Origin: Bacillus glycinifermentans
GTDB lineage: Bacteria; Bacillota; Bacilli; Bacillales; Bacillaceae
Direction: 5' to 3'
Length of the DNA stretch: 64,000 bases
Assembly (NCBI RefSeq): GCF_001042475.2
Contig: NZ_LECW02000045.1
Span: forward strand, 62,001-126,000
The translations under genes and the position numbers were made by a program. This document shows, piece after piece, positions 9,086-19,055 of this stretch. Positions within the stretch are counted from its first letter, which is position 1; each line of letters starts with the position of its first letter. Under the pieces are notes generated by a model. The model did no database searches and was not told where the DNA came from. It saw nothing but the letters and a program-made list of their open reading frames with translations.

Positions 9086-10104
9086 GAGAGTGTTTTTCCT
9101 CCCTTTCGGACAATGATCAGGAAGAACGGTAAACCAAGCATAGCGACAATGGCTATAACAGGTGTTTCATATGGTGCATTTAAGGTACGGCCAAGTGTAT
9201 CAGCAAATAGCATAAAAGTAGCTCCGCAAGTTGCAGACATTGGTAAAATAAAACGATAATCGGTTCCAACAATTGCCCGAACAATATGAGGAATCATAAG
9301 ACCGATAAAGGTCATATTGCCAACCAGAGCAACAGATGCTCCCGCGAGAATGATAATGATAATAAATAGAAGGATTTTAATTCTGATGATATTTTGACCT
9401 AAGCCAACTGCAACTTCTTCATTTAAGCTGAGAATGGTAAGTTGTCTTGAAAGGAAAAAGGAAACAACAATTCCAATGATAATAAAAGGTACGATGATTC
9501 GCAGTTGATTCCAAGTTGTTCCAACCATCCCTCCTGCTGTCCACATCGAGATATCTTTAGAAATTTTAAAATAAAGGCCAAGCCCTTCAGCAATGGCGTA
9601 TAAAAAGGCGGAAACAGCAGAACCCGCTAATACAATACGGAAAGGAGAAAATCCGCCTTTTTTCATCGAACCAATTCCAAAAACCAACAAGGCACCGATT
9701 GCGGATCCGATAAAACAGGCAACCATCGTCAAAAAGTAATTGGCTGATGGAATGAAAGCGATCGTAACAGCCAATGCTGCATAAGCCCCGGCAGATAATC
9801 CTAGTAAACCTGGATCAGCAAGTGGGTTTCTTGTTATACCTTGCATGATTGCACCAGAGACAGCAAGAGCTGCGCCAACAAAAATGGCAGCTATTTCACG
9901 AGGTAACCGAATATCACGGATAATCGAAATATGATCACCGGTTGCAGAAGACGAAAGAGCCAACCATACATCTTCAACTGAGACGGCTGCAGCTCCAAAC
10001 ACCATTGCCATAAAAAACATACCAATAAACACTAGAATTCCTAAGATCAGTTTGAAGGCAAATGAGGTAATAGATTGAGTTTTTCTTATCATAAAGCTCG
10101 TCAT
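9082..10104 (-). CDS. FecCD-family siderophore permease (first)
   Basis: FecCD-type permease of 340 residues, the partner of the next gene. Conserved segments include IRLPREIAAIFVGAALAVSGA, NPLADPGLLGLSAGAY and NMTFIGLMIPHIVRAIVG. The ATG at 10104 lies 75 bases after the lipoprotein gene; a GC-rich hairpin sits in that gap and may set the relative expression of binding protein and permeases. It should act in the cytoplasmic membrane with a binding protein outside and an ATPase inside. The operon's own ATPase gene is decayed. Confidence 0.88.
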   Translation of the reverse strand: MTSFMIRKTQSITSFAFKLILGILVFIGMFFMAMVFGAAAVSVEDVWLALSSSATGDHISIIRDIRLPREIAAIFVGAALAVSGAIMQGITRNPLADPGLLGLSAGAYAALAVTIAFIPSANYFLTMVACFIGSAIGALLVFGIGSMKKGGFSPFRIVLAGSAVSAFLYAIAEGLGLYFKISKDISMWTAGGMVGTTWNQLRIIVPFIIIGIVVSFFLSRQLTILSLNEEVAVGLGQNIIRIKILLFIIIIILAGASVALVGNMTFIGLMIPHIVRAIVGTDYRFILPMSATCGATFMLFADTLGRTLNAPYETPVIAIVAMLGLPFFLIIVRKGGKTLS

Positions 10105-10121
10105 TTTCCTTTCTCAGAATG

Positions 10122-10141
10122 GGAAAGGGGCTGCCCTTTCC
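10122..10141 (-). other. intercistronic hairpin
   Basis: Perfect 8-bp stem GGAAAGGG/CCCTTTCC with a 4-base loop between the lipoprotein and permease genes. There is no T-run, so it is more likely an mRNA-stability or processing element than a terminator. Confidence 0.5.
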
Positions 10142-10178
10142 GGCCACCCCCTTTCAATAGACCTCTACTTTTCCAGTC

Positions 10179-11111
10179 TTAGTTTCCTAGAAACGCTTTT
10201 TTAAAGAATGCTAGTTGCTTTTCAAGTGTGATTGGGTCAGTGAATGATGCGCCTTCACCTTGCATTTCAATGACATGTCCGTTTTGGACAGCAGGAATGT
10301 TCTTGTATGTGTCTGTTTCTTGGAAAGATGTATTCGCATCAGAGTACTTACTTAAAATGATATAATCTCCCGCATATTTTGGAAGCACTTCAGCTGATAA
10401 CGTATAATACCCTGCTTTTAATGCGTCTTTCTTTACTTTTTCAGGCATATTTAGTTTCATCGTTTGATATAAGATTTCTGTACCGCGCGCCCAGTTATTA
10501 CCGTAAACATAAAGGTCTTTCCCATATGCTTCAATAACAGATACAGTTGAATCTTTGCCAATTTTTGTGCGAATATCTTCACCGATTTCTTCTGCCCGCT
10601 GCTTAAAGTCGTCAACCCATGCTCGGGCTTCTTTTTCTTTGTTTAGTAGCTTGCCAATTTCCACGTGTTGAGTTAAATAATCTACTTTACCCCATGTATA
10701 AGTAACAGTAGGTGCGATCTCATTTAATTTGTCTAAATTTTTTACTGTTGATAACGCGATGATTAAATCTGGCTCTAATTCAATAATTTTTTCTAGGTCA
10801 TCTTCTGAAACTTCTTGAACATCTTTTAACTTTTCTTTAAAGGTTGGATTGTTTTTAGACCAAGTGTCTACACCGACAACGTTGACTCCTAAATCTAACA
10901 CATTTCCGGTATACCCTGAAAGCATAACAACTCTTTGCGGATCGGCTGGAACTTCGATTGGTCCTGTTTCCGCTTGGTATGTAATCGTTTTAGATTCTTT
11001 TTTTGTTGAGCCGCTATTCTTTGTTGCTGACTCTTCATTGCCGCATGCACTAATAATAAGAGTTAGCAGTAGCAAAAACGGGATGAATAGTTTCTTCATG
11101 CTCATTTTCAC
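10179..11111 (-). CDS. iron-siderophore binding lipoprotein
   Basis: Substrate-binding protein of 310 residues, class III periplasmic-binding fold (FhuD/YfiY-like). It has a lipoprotein signal peptide with lipobox ISAC (Cys about residue 23), so it is anchored on the outer face of the membrane. Recognisable segments are VPADPQRVVML, ELEPDLIIAL, DLYVYGNNWARG and FTDPITLEKQLAFF, all typical of hydroxamate-siderophore binders. It delivers the ferri-siderophore to the two FecCD permeases downstream. A Fur-like box lies about 560 bases upstream, beyond a dead ATPase gene that was probably the first gene of this operon. The substrate is inferred only. Confidence 0.87.
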   Translation of the reverse strand: MKMSMKKLFIPFLLLLTLIISACGNEESATKNSGSTKKESKTITYQAETGPIEVPADPQRVVMLSGYTGNVLDLGVNVVGVDTWSKNNPTFKEKLKDVQEVSEDDLEKIIELEPDLIIALSTVKNLDKLNEIAPTVTYTWGKVDYLTQHVEIGKLLNKEKEARAWVDDFKQRAEEIGEDIRTKIGKDSTVSVIEAYGKDLYVYGNNWARGTEILYQTMKLNMPEKVKKDALKAGYYTLSAEVLPKYAGDYIILSKYSDANTSFQETDTYKNIPAVQNGHVIEMQGEGASFTDPITLEKQLAFFKKAFLGN

Positions 11112-11600
11112 CTCTTAATAAATTGTAAGTAACACAAATCGGTTTATTTGTTCCCGGATCACGGCCAATAACGGCGTCAATTTGAAAGACTTCCCGCAGT
11201 ATTCATCTCTTCACAAGCCCGACCTTCACGACTTCGCCGTCTATTAATGCAATGATATAATCCAAAAAACGAACAGTTGATGTAAATCATAAAGCACCTT
11301 CATCAAGAAAAATAATGCCCGTCTCCCGTACAAGAGCCATAGCAATTCAAACACGTTGACATTGACCTCCGGAAAGGGTGTCGATCAGAAATATTTATAG
11401 TCCGATGTTCCAGTATGGCCATTTTTCGCCAATGCTTTTGTGTCTTCTTTTGAAATGTCTTTTCCATCTAAAAGGACTGAGTCTAATTGATGTGGAATAA
11501 TATGCGTATGGCCTTCAGCAGATGTTGATTTTCCACAACCATTGGATTCGAGATGGTTGTTACTTTTATCTAGAATCATTACACTGAGATTTTTTACAAT
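11112..11600 (-). pseudogene. decayed siderophore ABC ATPase (FhuC/YusV-like)
   Basis: Read on the minus strand this DNA still spells pieces of a siderophore ATPase in order: Walker A remnant NGCGKST, then IIPHQLDSVLLDGKDISKED, the signature TLSGGQCQRV followed by a stop, Walker B remnant IIFLDEG, then EVFQIDAVIGRDPGTNKPI and CVTYNLLRG just before the lipoprotein gene. Stops, frameshifts and internal deletions have removed perhaps a third of the gene. The importer must therefore borrow an ATPase encoded elsewhere, if it still works. Several Bacillus siderophore importers share the ATPase YusV. Confidence 0.8.
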
Positions 11601-11668
11601 TAAACGTTGCCAGTACTAAATAGCTGAATCATCTTTGTGGCCCGCAGAATGAAAAACGAATAAATAAA

Positions 11669-11683
11669 CGATAATGATTATCA
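11669..11683. promoter_or_regulatory. Fur box of the siderophore importer
   Basis: CGATAATGATTATCA matches the 7-1-7 Fur consensus TGATAATnATTATCA at all but the first base. It lies upstream of the dead ATPase and the siderophore importer operon on the minus strand. Confidence 0.85.
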
Positions 11684-11689
11684 ATATCA

Positions 11690-12736
11690 ACAATAAATAT
11701 ATATTTCATTTTTCAATATGTCAATACAGAAATTGTGTCAATATCATAGTACCCTCATAAAAATGAAAATTTTTAGAAAGAAAATTAATTATGATGTTTC
11801 GGAGTGAACGGTGATGAATCAACAGGATGATTTCAACCTTTTATAGCGGGTTAAGAGAGAGGAAGTTAATTGAATATTGGCCGAAACTTGGCGGGGATAT
11901 CCTTGTTTATTCTGTAGAAAATAATTTGGGATGTTAATGGATTGACCGTTGATCCAACAGTGGGGTGTTGAGAAAAAATAGAATCGATACCCATTTTTTC
12001 TAAGTGCGACGTCAGGTCAAAATCATTATACAAGGAGGGCTTTTACCGGAAGGGCTTTTGTAAGGAAAGTCGGTCGTCTGTATTTTGACTATGAAAGGCC
12101 CTGAGAAGTACCCTTTGTTTCTGTTGAATAACAGTCACAAAGTGTTGATGAAAAGAGCGGTGTTTCACTTTATAGGAATCAAGAAAGTGAAAATATTTGA
12201 ACTTGGCAATATGGAGAGTCTAAAGGAATGCAGAGTGAAAAGTTAGAAAAAATATATCACTATTTTAGAAAGGTAAATCGATAACCATTAAAAAATACTT
12301 CTCAGTAATATAAACAGTCTAAAGCAAAATCTTTCTATGAATCTATCAATCAGCCGTTTCATCGCTATGCAGAAATCCATAGATTAGTCATACGGAAACA
12401 GCCTATTATCATCGGAAGGCCATCATTGCTCAAGAATATAATGCGAAGTGGACAGATCGGGCCGAAGAAGAAAGGAATGTTCGCTGGGTGGAATCATTAA
12501 GAAATGCGTTGAAGCCCTATACCGAGGGTGATTATGTAAATTGGCCCGACCTTTTTATACGCGATTGGCCGGAACGTATTATGGGCGAAATTTTCATAGG
12601 CTCAGAAAGGTGAAAACAGAAGTGGATCCTTTTTATGTTTTCCGTTTTGAGCAAAGCATCCCGCCATTGTAAATGTCTTCGTTGGTAAGAATGTTCAAAG
12701 GCTTAATCAAAAATGATTAAGCCTTTGAAGAAAGCT
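11690..12736 (+). other. gene-free decayed stretch
   Basis: About 1 kb without an intact gene. Short open pieces with protein-like reading (for example HYTRRAFTGRAFVRKVGRLYFDYER near 12020-12110) are interrupted by many stops. The only part I can assign is the 3' end of a FAD-dependent oxidase (listed separately). A terminator-like hairpin (GGCTTAATCA/TGATTAAGCC around 12700-12725) closes the region. Confidence 0.6.
12360..12613 (+). pseudogene. 3' remnant of a BBE-type FAD-linked oxidase
   Basis: The plus strand reads ETAYYHRKAIIAQEYNAKW, then [20 protein letters not shown] and [17 protein letters not shown] before a TGA. This is the pattern of the C-terminal berberine-bridge-enzyme domain (W-x-LR-x-AL-P-Y-x-G-x-YVN-x-PD ... 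G-x-x-F) of FAD-linked oxidases. The upstream FAD domain is missing or unrecognisable, so this is a relic. Confidence 0.6.
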
Positions 12737-13351
12737 TTATGAAAATACCTGCTTTTTAATGATAAATTCCGCAATCAGCAGGTTGATGATCCAGCAAAGC
12801 CAAACGGCTATTGTGTAGGAATGTCCATATGAGACATTCATTAGGTTATGCGTAATCGCAACTATTATATAAATCGTCATATTCGCAAATGAAAGAAAGA
12901 AGCTTCTCATCATCCATTGGCTGTGCAGTATGACTTTTTTTCTTTTAATAGACAGATAAGCTAGGATAGTCGTTCCAAGCCATAATGTATTTAAAATCAG
13001 AAATCCGATTGTACTGGGCCATCCTCCGGTTGCAAAAAAAGACACATAAACGCCGGGAATGAAGTTTAATATGATAGACAGGATATATAAACGGCCGTTC
13101 CAGTGGTGGAAAGTCCTCGATCTGGTTCGAATCGCTTTGATCATGCCAAGCGGGCCGGTCACAAGAGAAATGATGGCCAGCGAAATATGGAGACGGATCA
13201 TCCATAACCAAAGGGATTCATTTGTGAGAATTTGATCCTTTCTGGCAATGAATTTTTCTAAATTTGGATCCGCCATAAAGTTTTTTGAGAATGTATGAAA
13301 CACCCACATGAAAGAGATCAACACAATGAATCCCTTAATCGTCCTTTTCAT
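12737..13351 (-). CDS. DUF2306 integral membrane protein
   Basis: A 204-residue membrane protein with about six hydrophobic segments and conserved histidines: LHISLAIISL near residue 50, FHHWNGRLYIL near 80 and LHSQWMMRSFFLSFANMT near 140. These are the features of the DUF2306 family, related in pattern to cytochrome-b561-like membrane proteins. No function is established. Its start lies 55 bases downstream of the DJ-1-like gene on the same strand, so the two may be co-transcribed. Confidence 0.75.
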   Translation of the reverse strand: MKRTIKGFIVLISFMWVFHTFSKNFMADPNLEKFIARKDQILTNESLWLWMIRLHISLAIISLVTGPLGMIKAIRTRSRTFHHWNGRLYILSIILNFIPGVYVSFFATGGWPSTIGFLILNTLWLGTTILAYLSIKRKKVILHSQWMMRSFFLSFANMTIYIIVAITHNLMNVSYGHSYTIAVWLCWIINLLIAEFIIKKQVFS

Positions 13352-13405
13352 TCAACATATGCTCCTTAAAGATTTGAGTCATCCAATTGCCGCTTTCCGG
13401 TTCAA

Positions 13406-14041
13406 TCAGCCTTTCGGGGAAAGGCCTGTATTTTTCCAAACTGTGCCCCTGCGTTCATACTCAAACAGCTGTTCTAAAGAGATTGCGATACGAGGGCCTA
13501 ATTCCCGTTCAACTAAGTAAAGGGCGACATCAAGTCCAGACGTCACACCGCCGCCGGTCACAAGGTCACCATCATCTACAACACGGGCATCGATTGGAAT
13601 CGCGTTCGTCGTCCGCAAAAAATCCATTCCCATATGATGGGTTACGGCATGACGGCCGTCTAATAAACCGGCGATCGCTAAAATAACCGAACCGCCGCAG
13701 ACCGTGGAAACCAGGATATCAGGTTTCTTCACAGCTTCTTTTAGAATATCGCCTAATTCTGTTTGAGCGGCTCCTATTAATTTCCTTTGAATCGCTTCTT
13801 GTCCATCAGCATCAGCAGCTCCTGGTATGAGTATGATGCCTTTGCGGGATAGATCAGGTTTGCCGTTTGCTTGAAGTTTTAGATCATTTAATCCGCTTCT
13901 TATCATTTTTTCACCCTCTGCCGACACAAGCTCCACTGTTACTTCCTTATGGGAAAAACTTGCAGCGGCAGTCAATACTTCATATGGAGCAGTGGCGTCT
14001 AATAAATCAAATCCGTCAAACAACACAATTTGAATATGCAT
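13406..14041 (-). CDS. DJ-1/PfpI family protein
   Basis: Protein of 211 residues with the glutamine-amidotransferase-like DJ-1/PfpI fold. The nucleophile elbow Cys is in VSTVCGGSVILA, followed by a His pair in VTHHMGMDFLR. It resembles the GATase1 domain of transcription regulators and isocyanide-hydratase-like enzymes, but no DNA-binding domain follows. I take ATG 14041, preceded by GGAGG, rather than the longer frame beginning at 14083. The catalytic role is not predictable. Confidence 0.8.
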   Translation of the reverse strand: MHIQIVLFDGFDLLDATAPYEVLTAAASFSHKEVTVELVSAEGEKMIRSGLNDLKLQANGKPDLSRKGIILIPGAADADGQEAIQRKLIGAAQTELGDILKEAVKKPDILVSTVCGGSVILAIAGLLDGRHAVTHHMGMDFLRTTNAIPIDARVVDDGDLVTGGGVTSGLDVALYLVERELGPRIAISLEQLFEYERRGTVWKNTGLSPKG

Positions 14042-14225
14042 AACGATGACCTCCAATTTAGATTTCTTGTCATCAAGAAGCATATCAATGAGGTGTCACA
14101 AAAAAAGCGCTAAAAATATCACAAAACAATCAAGAAACCATCACAACCGTGTCACGCCGGCTTGCTGCTTGTTGAAACATATGATATTGATAAATAGATG
14201 GTCATTACGGAAAGGTGTGTCATGC

Positions 14226-14912
14226 GTGAAGGAAGTGCAGACGGTGTTAGTTGTAGACGATGAAAAAAGTATCGCCGAATTATTAAGGGATTTTTTGGAG
14301 AATGAAGGGTTTCACGTGAAAACCGCTGGAGACGCTTCTCAAGCACTGGCTGTGTTTGAACAGAGTACGATTCATTGCATGATCCTTGACATCATGATGC
14401 CGGGACAAAACGGATTCGACTTATGTCGCCACATTCGGGAAAACAGTGATGTACCGATCCTTTTCTTGAGCGCGCGGAGCGGTGATGCAGACAAGATCAG
14501 GGGTCTGGCGCTTAAGGCGGATGATTATATTGTCAAAACGGCTTCACCCGGGGAGATTGTGGCCAGAGTAAAGGCTGTATTACGACGCGCGGGTTCTCAA
14601 CCAGAGTACAATAGAAAAGTTTTGCGTTACGGAAATCTCTCGCTGGACTTATCGACAAGGGAAGTATGGCTGGATGGAGAAATCATTGCTCTTACACCTA
14701 AAGAATATGAATTGCTGCAATTGCTTGCAGAGCATCCGAAACATGTTTTTTCATATGACCGATTATTGGAGAAATTTTGGGATGGCGTTGGTGATAAACA
14801 TACGGTCCGTGTTCATCTCAGCAGACTTCGCGAGAAAATTGAAGCCGATCCAAATCACCCGAAATTAATCGTCAATGTATGGGGAATTGGCTATCGTTTC
14901 ATGGGAGAATAA
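14226..14912 (+). CDS. OmpR-family response regulator
   Basis: Response regulator of about 228 residues. The receiver has VLVVDDEKS, the phospho-acceptor Asp in CMILDIMMPG, and Lys in YIVKTASP. The C-terminal winged helix has LTPKEYELLQLLAEHP and RVHLSRLREKIE. Starts at GTG 14226 or GTG 14217 (spaced from GGAAAGG) are both reasonable. One base separates its stop from the ATG of the kinase gene. The target genes are unknown; the divergent DJ-1/DUF2306 genes are the nearest candidates. Confidence 0.88.
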   Translation: MKEVQTVLVVDDEKSIAELLRDFLENEGFHVKTAGDASQALAVFEQSTIHCMILDIMMPGQNGFDLCRHIRENSDVPILFLSARSGDADKIRGLALKADDYIVKTASPGEIVARVKAVLRRAGSQPEYNRKVLRYGNLSLDLSTREVWLDGEIIALTPKEYELLQLLAEHPKHVFSYDRLLEKFWDGVGDKHTVRVHLSRLREKIEADPNHPKLIVNVWGIGYRFMGE

Positions 14913-14913
14913 C

Positions 14914-16242
14914 ATGAAGACGATTCGCATTCGTAAATTTACCGTGCTCAGCCTATTTTTCATATTCCTGTTGCCATGGATATTTTTTCTAGCTGCACAC
15001 TTTATGGAAACCAAAACACTTCATTTTGATATGACTGATTCTGAACGAAAAGAATTGAATGAAACGATTCATTTGATCGAAACCCATTCGGAAAACTGGA
15101 CAGACAAAGCCTGGCAAAAACAATTGAGCCGTCATTTGCAAAAAGTGGACATGAGTGCATCTATTCTGTCGGCTTCAGATCAGGTCATTTTTGAAACGGC
15201 TGCTGTGCGAAAACATATACCGGTGAAACCGGAACAGTTTTCCGTCATTGAGGACGGGAGAATCATCGGCAGGGTTGCCCTTTACCATTCATCGTCTAGA
15301 ACGATTCAATGGATGGCGGCATTTATAGGCTTCATACTGGCTTTATTGATCATCGGCATGGCCATGAGACGATGGATGATAACGCCTCTTGAGCAATTGG
15401 GTCTCAGCGCTCGGAAGATTGCAAATGGGGATTTTGACGCGCGGCTGCCTTCGTCAAAGATCACGGAAATTGCCGAGGTTCGTGACGGTTTTAACATCAT
15501 GGTGAATGGTCTTCAAGAAGCGTTTCAGAAGCAGGTCGAACTGGAGGATGAACGTCGCTTCATGATTGCTGCTGTCGCCCATGATTTACGCACTCCATTA
15601 TTCGCTCTCAGGGGTTATTTGGATGGATTAGAGCAAGGGATTGCCCAATCACCGGAGAAAATGACGAAGTATGTGGCGGTTTGCAAGGAAAAGTCAGCTC
15701 AGCTCGACCGGCTTGTAGAGGACTTGTTTACATTTACAAAGACAGAATACGTCGAGATGGAGCTTAACAAAAAGACAGTTGATTTCTCACAGGTCCTGAA
15801 GCAGTCGATCAATACGATAAGGCCGCAAGCGCAACAAAAGAAGATTACGATTGTTGAGAGGGCTTTTGAACATGAGTGTATGATAAGCGGTGATCCGCAT
15901 TTATTAAAACGTGCGATGAACAATTTATTGGACAATGCGGTTAGACATACACCCGGCGCTGGCGAGATTGTTGTTCAGTGTGATAAGGATCGTGACAACG
16001 TCATCTTCACGGTTCGAGATACTGGGCAGGGATTCTCCCCGGAGGAGCTTCGCCGTGTATTTGAGCCCTTGTATCGCGGGGAAGCATCAAGAAGCCGGTC
16101 GACCGGAGGAGCCGGGTTGGGGTTGACGATTTCACAAAGGATCATGAGACGGCACGGAGGCGATCTGACGGCGGGAAATGATCCTGAAGGAGGCGCGCTG
16201 CTGGAAGGATGGCTTCCCTTGGAAAGAGAAAAGCTATGCTGA
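14914..16242 (+). CDS. sensor histidine kinase (HAMP-HisKA-HATPase)
   Basis: Membrane kinase of 442 residues, partner of the preceding regulator. There are two membrane segments (about 12-32 and 140-158) with an extracytoplasmic loop of roughly 110 residues. HAMP follows at about 160-210, then HisKA with phospho-acceptor His in AAVAHDLRTPLFALRGYL, then HATPase with N-box NNLLDNAVRHTPG, DTGQGF and GGAGLGLTIS. The stimulus is not predictable. The stop codon lies within the stem of a terminator. Confidence 0.88.
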   Translation: MKTIRIRKFTVLSLFFIFLLPWIFFLAAHFMETKTLHFDMTDSERKELNETIHLIETHSENWTDKAWQKQLSRHLQKVDMSASILSASDQVIFETAAVRKHIPVKPEQFSVIEDGRIIGRVALYHSSSRTIQWMAAFIGFILALLIIGMAMRRWMITPLEQLGLSARKIANGDFDARLPSSKITEIAEVRDGFNIMVNGLQEAFQKQVELEDERRFMIAAVAHDLRTPLFALRGYLDGLEQGIAQSPEKMTKYVAVCKEKSAQLDRLVEDLFTFTKTEYVEMELNKKTVDFSQVLKQSINTIRPQAQQKKITIVERAFEHECMISGDPHLLKRAMNNLLDNAVRHTPGAGEIVVQCDKDRDNVIFTVRDTGQGFSPEELRRVFEPLYRGEASRSRSTGGAGLGLTISQRIMRRHGGDLTAGNDPEGGALLEGWLPLEREKLC

Positions 16243-16263
16243 AAACTCAGCAATAGCTTTTTT
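16230..16263 (+). terminator. terminator of the two-component operon
   Basis: Stem AAAGCTAT-CTGA/TCAG-AATAGCTTT with a 4-base loop and T-run, overlapping the kinase stop codon. Confidence 0.75.
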
Positions 16264-16718
16264 GATAGATTAGTTGCGAATCAGGTAGTCTAAACGCACC
16301 TAATGCGGCATTTGCCCCCGATCCCATCGAAATAATGATTTGGTTGTACGGGCCGTCTGTGCAGTCGCCGGCCGCGAATAAGCCGGGGATGCTTGTTTCG
16401 CCGTGTTTATCGACTGCGATTTCGCCGATGCGGTTGCGCTCGACTGATCCGTCTAACCATTCTGTGTTTGGCACGAGACCGATTTGGACGAAGACACCTT
16501 GGAGTTCAACGTGTTGTTCTTTGCCTGTTTCACGATCCACGTAAGTGATGCCGTTTACGTTTTGGTCACCTGTAATTTCTTTCGTTTGTACATGTTTCAC
16601 TACAGTCGCGTTTGGCAGGCTGTAGAGGCGTTTTTGCAGGACTTCCTCCGCTTTCAGCTCCGGTGCGAACTCAAGAACAGTGACATGGTTGACGATACCT
16701 GCGAGATCAATCGCCGCT
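16247..16718 (-). pseudogene. ahpF fragment, C-terminal third
   Basis: The minus strand encodes a close copy of the last 155 or so residues of the intact AhpF at 23.3-24.8 kb (LAGIVNHVTVLEF ... GSGANAALGAF). Homology stops abruptly at about 16718. Near the 3' end a one-base insertion (TTTAGA for TTTGA) shifts the natural ending DYLIRN into RLPDSQLIYQK. There is no start region and no FAD domain, so this is a relic of a second ahpF copy. Confidence 0.88.
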
Positions 16719-16826
16719 TACTTATCTATGAACGAGCAGAAAACCAGACCTTGTTAGCAATTTGCTGTACGAAGTGGAAAACCGTAAAAAAGAGCCCAGA
16801 GAATGATCCCTGAACTCCACATTTCC

Positions 16827-18752
16827 TCACTTCATATACCGATATTCCCGCAATCTCTCCAAAATAGCTACTTCCTTCAAGAGTTCCTCACCAACATTCG
16901 TTTCCTTTACTTTCTTCCGCTCAAGTTCTTTATCCACTAATCGTTTCACCGTTAAGACATCAGTTCCGGTGCTCAGCACTTCCGCCTTGGAATTAAAGTG
17001 TTTATGGGCGACGAGCTGCATGCCGTAGGAGTTGTATAACAGCGTGTAGCCGGCGATACCTGTTGTCGATTGGTAGGCTTTGGAGAAGCCGCCGTCGATG
17101 ACGATCATTTTTCCGTTTGCTTTGATCGGATCTTCTCCTTCGATTTCTTTTACCGGTGTATGGCCGTTGATGATATGGCCATGATCCGGGTTGAGGCCGA
17201 ATTCTATCAGGATGTTTCGGCAGGTTGCCTCGTCTTCACGCAAATAGTAATACGGGTTTTTCTTCTCTTTATGTGTTTCCTTCTCTTTAATGAAATACCG
17301 CTCAAAGGTCGTCATAGCGCGTTTTCCAAAAAGGGAGGAGTGCTCGCCTGTCCATAAATACCAGACCATATCCGTCGCCAGATCATCGGTTTCTTCCGGG
17401 TGGGCAAACGCTTCCCGCAAGAATCGTTCAAATACATCAAGCAGCTCACGGCCCGCATACGGTTTATCCTCAATCATCATCGTTTCCATATTGCCGTTTT
17501 CATCAACTGGAATACAGCCGTGAATCAACAGGTTGCCGTTATATTTTAAATAAAGGCTGCCTTTTTTCATCATAAAATTCATATGGCGGCCCAGCTTTTC
17601 GGAATGCTGGACAGAGAATAGCAGCTTGTCTATGACTTCCGCTTCTTCCTTTAATAGCTCATCTGGCTGTTCCGGATTAACCGTCGCAAAGCAGGTGTTT
17701 TCCAGTTGATATGTTTTTCCGTTCAGCGTGATTTCATTTCGGGCATAATCAATCTTTTCCAGTAACAGCCGTTTCTCCATATTAAAGTTCGGCCGTCTCT
17801 TGATAATCGGACTTTCAAGCTTGAATTGGATCATCGCAATCGCTTGATGAATTTTTGTGATTTGCTTAATCTCATCTTCCGGTCTGTTTTCGTCTGCTTT
17901 CGGACGGAAAGATGGGTTATCATCGTAATATTTTTCGGCAAGGTTCAAGAGCGGTCTCAAATTGATGCCGTACACGTCTTCAATAATATCCAAGTTGTCA
18001 TAGCGGGCACAGATGCGGATAATATTTGCCAGGCATACTTTAGAGCCTGAATAAGCGCCTATCCAAAGGACATCGTGATTTCCCCACTGAATATCGACTG
18101 AATGATAGTTGATCAGTTCTTCCATAATCTGATCCGGCTGCGGTCCGCGGTCGTAAATATCGCCGACAACATGCAGATGGTCGACAACCAATCGCTGCGT
18201 GCTATATGCAAGACCGGTGATCAGCTTATCAGCTTGGCCAAGCGCAATGATCTGATCTACGATTTTGGAGTAATACTGTTCTTTGTTGGCAGCTTCTTCT
18301 GTTTTATACAGCAGCTCCTCCGTAATATAAGCAAACTGAGAGGGCAGTGCTTTGCGTAATTTGGAGCGGGTATACTTGGAAGAGCAATAAGATACGAGCT
18401 TAATCATTCGATTAATCGTTTCTTTATACCAATCGTTTAACGATGCTTTCGTATCGTAATTATGTTTTATTAACTTCAGTTTGTCTTCCGGATAATACAC
18501 TAATGCTGCTAATTCATCAATTTCTCTATCATAAATGACACCGCTGAAAATATCGCGTATCTTCTCTTTTACTCTTCCTGAACCATTTCGCAGCACGTGC
18601 TGGAATGCCTGGTATTCCCCGTGCAAATCACTGACAAAATGCTCGGTGCCTTTCGGCAGGTTCAGTATCGCTTTCAAATTAATGATTTCCGTTACCACTT
18701 TTGCTTCACAATCGTATTTTTGTGCGAGTAAATCTAAATATTTGGTTTCCAA
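16827..18752 (-). CDS. fbp: class 3 fructose-1,6-bisphosphatase Fbp
   Basis: Firmicutes-type fructose-1,6-bisphosphatase, about 641 residues, a gluconeogenic enzyme making fructose 6-phosphate. It is a metallophosphatase: [12 protein letters not shown] near residue 45, [38 protein letters not shown] and [13 protein letters not shown] form the metal and active site. I favour the TTG at 18752 behind AAAAGGGGATGG. The frame remains open further upstream to ATG 18809, and the B. subtilis protein is annotated with a similar N-terminal extension, so the start is uncertain. The gene is flanked on both sides by pieces of a second ahpF. Confidence 0.92.
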   Translation of the reverse strand: METKYLDLLAQKYDCEAKVVTEIINLKAILNLPKGTEHFVSDLHGEYQAFQHVLRNGSGRVKEKIRDIFSGVIYDREIDELAALVYYPEDKLKLIKHNYDTKASLNDWYKETINRMIKLVSYCSSKYTRSKLRKALPSQFAYITEELLYKTEEAANKEQYYSKIVDQIIALGQADKLITGLAYSTQRLVVDHLHVVGDIYDRGPQPDQIMEELINYHSVDIQWGNHDVLWIGAYSGSKVCLANIIRICARYDNLDIIEDVYGINLRPLLNLAEKYYDDNPSFRPKADENRPEDEIKQITKIHQAIAMIQFKLESPIIKRRPNFNMEKRLLLEKIDYARNEITLNGKTYQLENTCFATVNPEQPDELLKEEAEVIDKLLFSVQHSEKLGRHMNFMMKKGSLYLKYNGNLLIHGCIPVDENGNMETMMIEDKPYAGRELLDVFERFLREAFAHPEETDDLATDMVWYLWTGEHSSLFGKRAMTTFERYFIKEKETHKEKKNPYYYLREDEATCRNILIEFGLNPDHGHIINGHTPVKEIEGEDPIKANGKMIVIDGGFSKAYQSTTGIAGYTLLYNSYGMQLVAHKHFNSKAEVLSTGTDVLTVKRLVDKELERKKVKETNVGEELLKEVAILERLREYRYMK

Positions 18753-19055
18753 AATTGTCCATCCCCTTTTTAGAATAGGAGCTGTCCCCCTATGTACGAG
18801 CATTTGCATGATAAGGTGATTTTAAAAGTATGACATTATTTTTAAATAATTGACCTTTATATGATAGTACCGCATAACTTCTTTTTGAGACAATCAAAAC
18901 GAGGGAAAGAGGCGCTGAGATGAGCGGAGAGAAAGCTTGAGAAGGCTTCTTTAACATTAATCGGACACCGTATTTCAGCTTAGGAAGTAACCCGGCTTTG
19001 GCTTGGTCACTTTTCTATCGCAGGATTGTCTCGTTTTCAGAAATGAGAGGAATGA

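Noticed and set aside
11385-11579. 64-codon minus-strand frame as a separate small gene
   Set aside because: It is the N-terminal remnant of the decayed siderophore ATPase, not an independent gene.
14308-14323. Second parS-like sequence (TTTCACGTGAAA core) inside the OmpR-type regulator gene
   Set aside because: Only the 12-bp core fits; three of the outer four positions differ from consensus and it encodes GFHVKTAG in a conserved gene. Probably chance.
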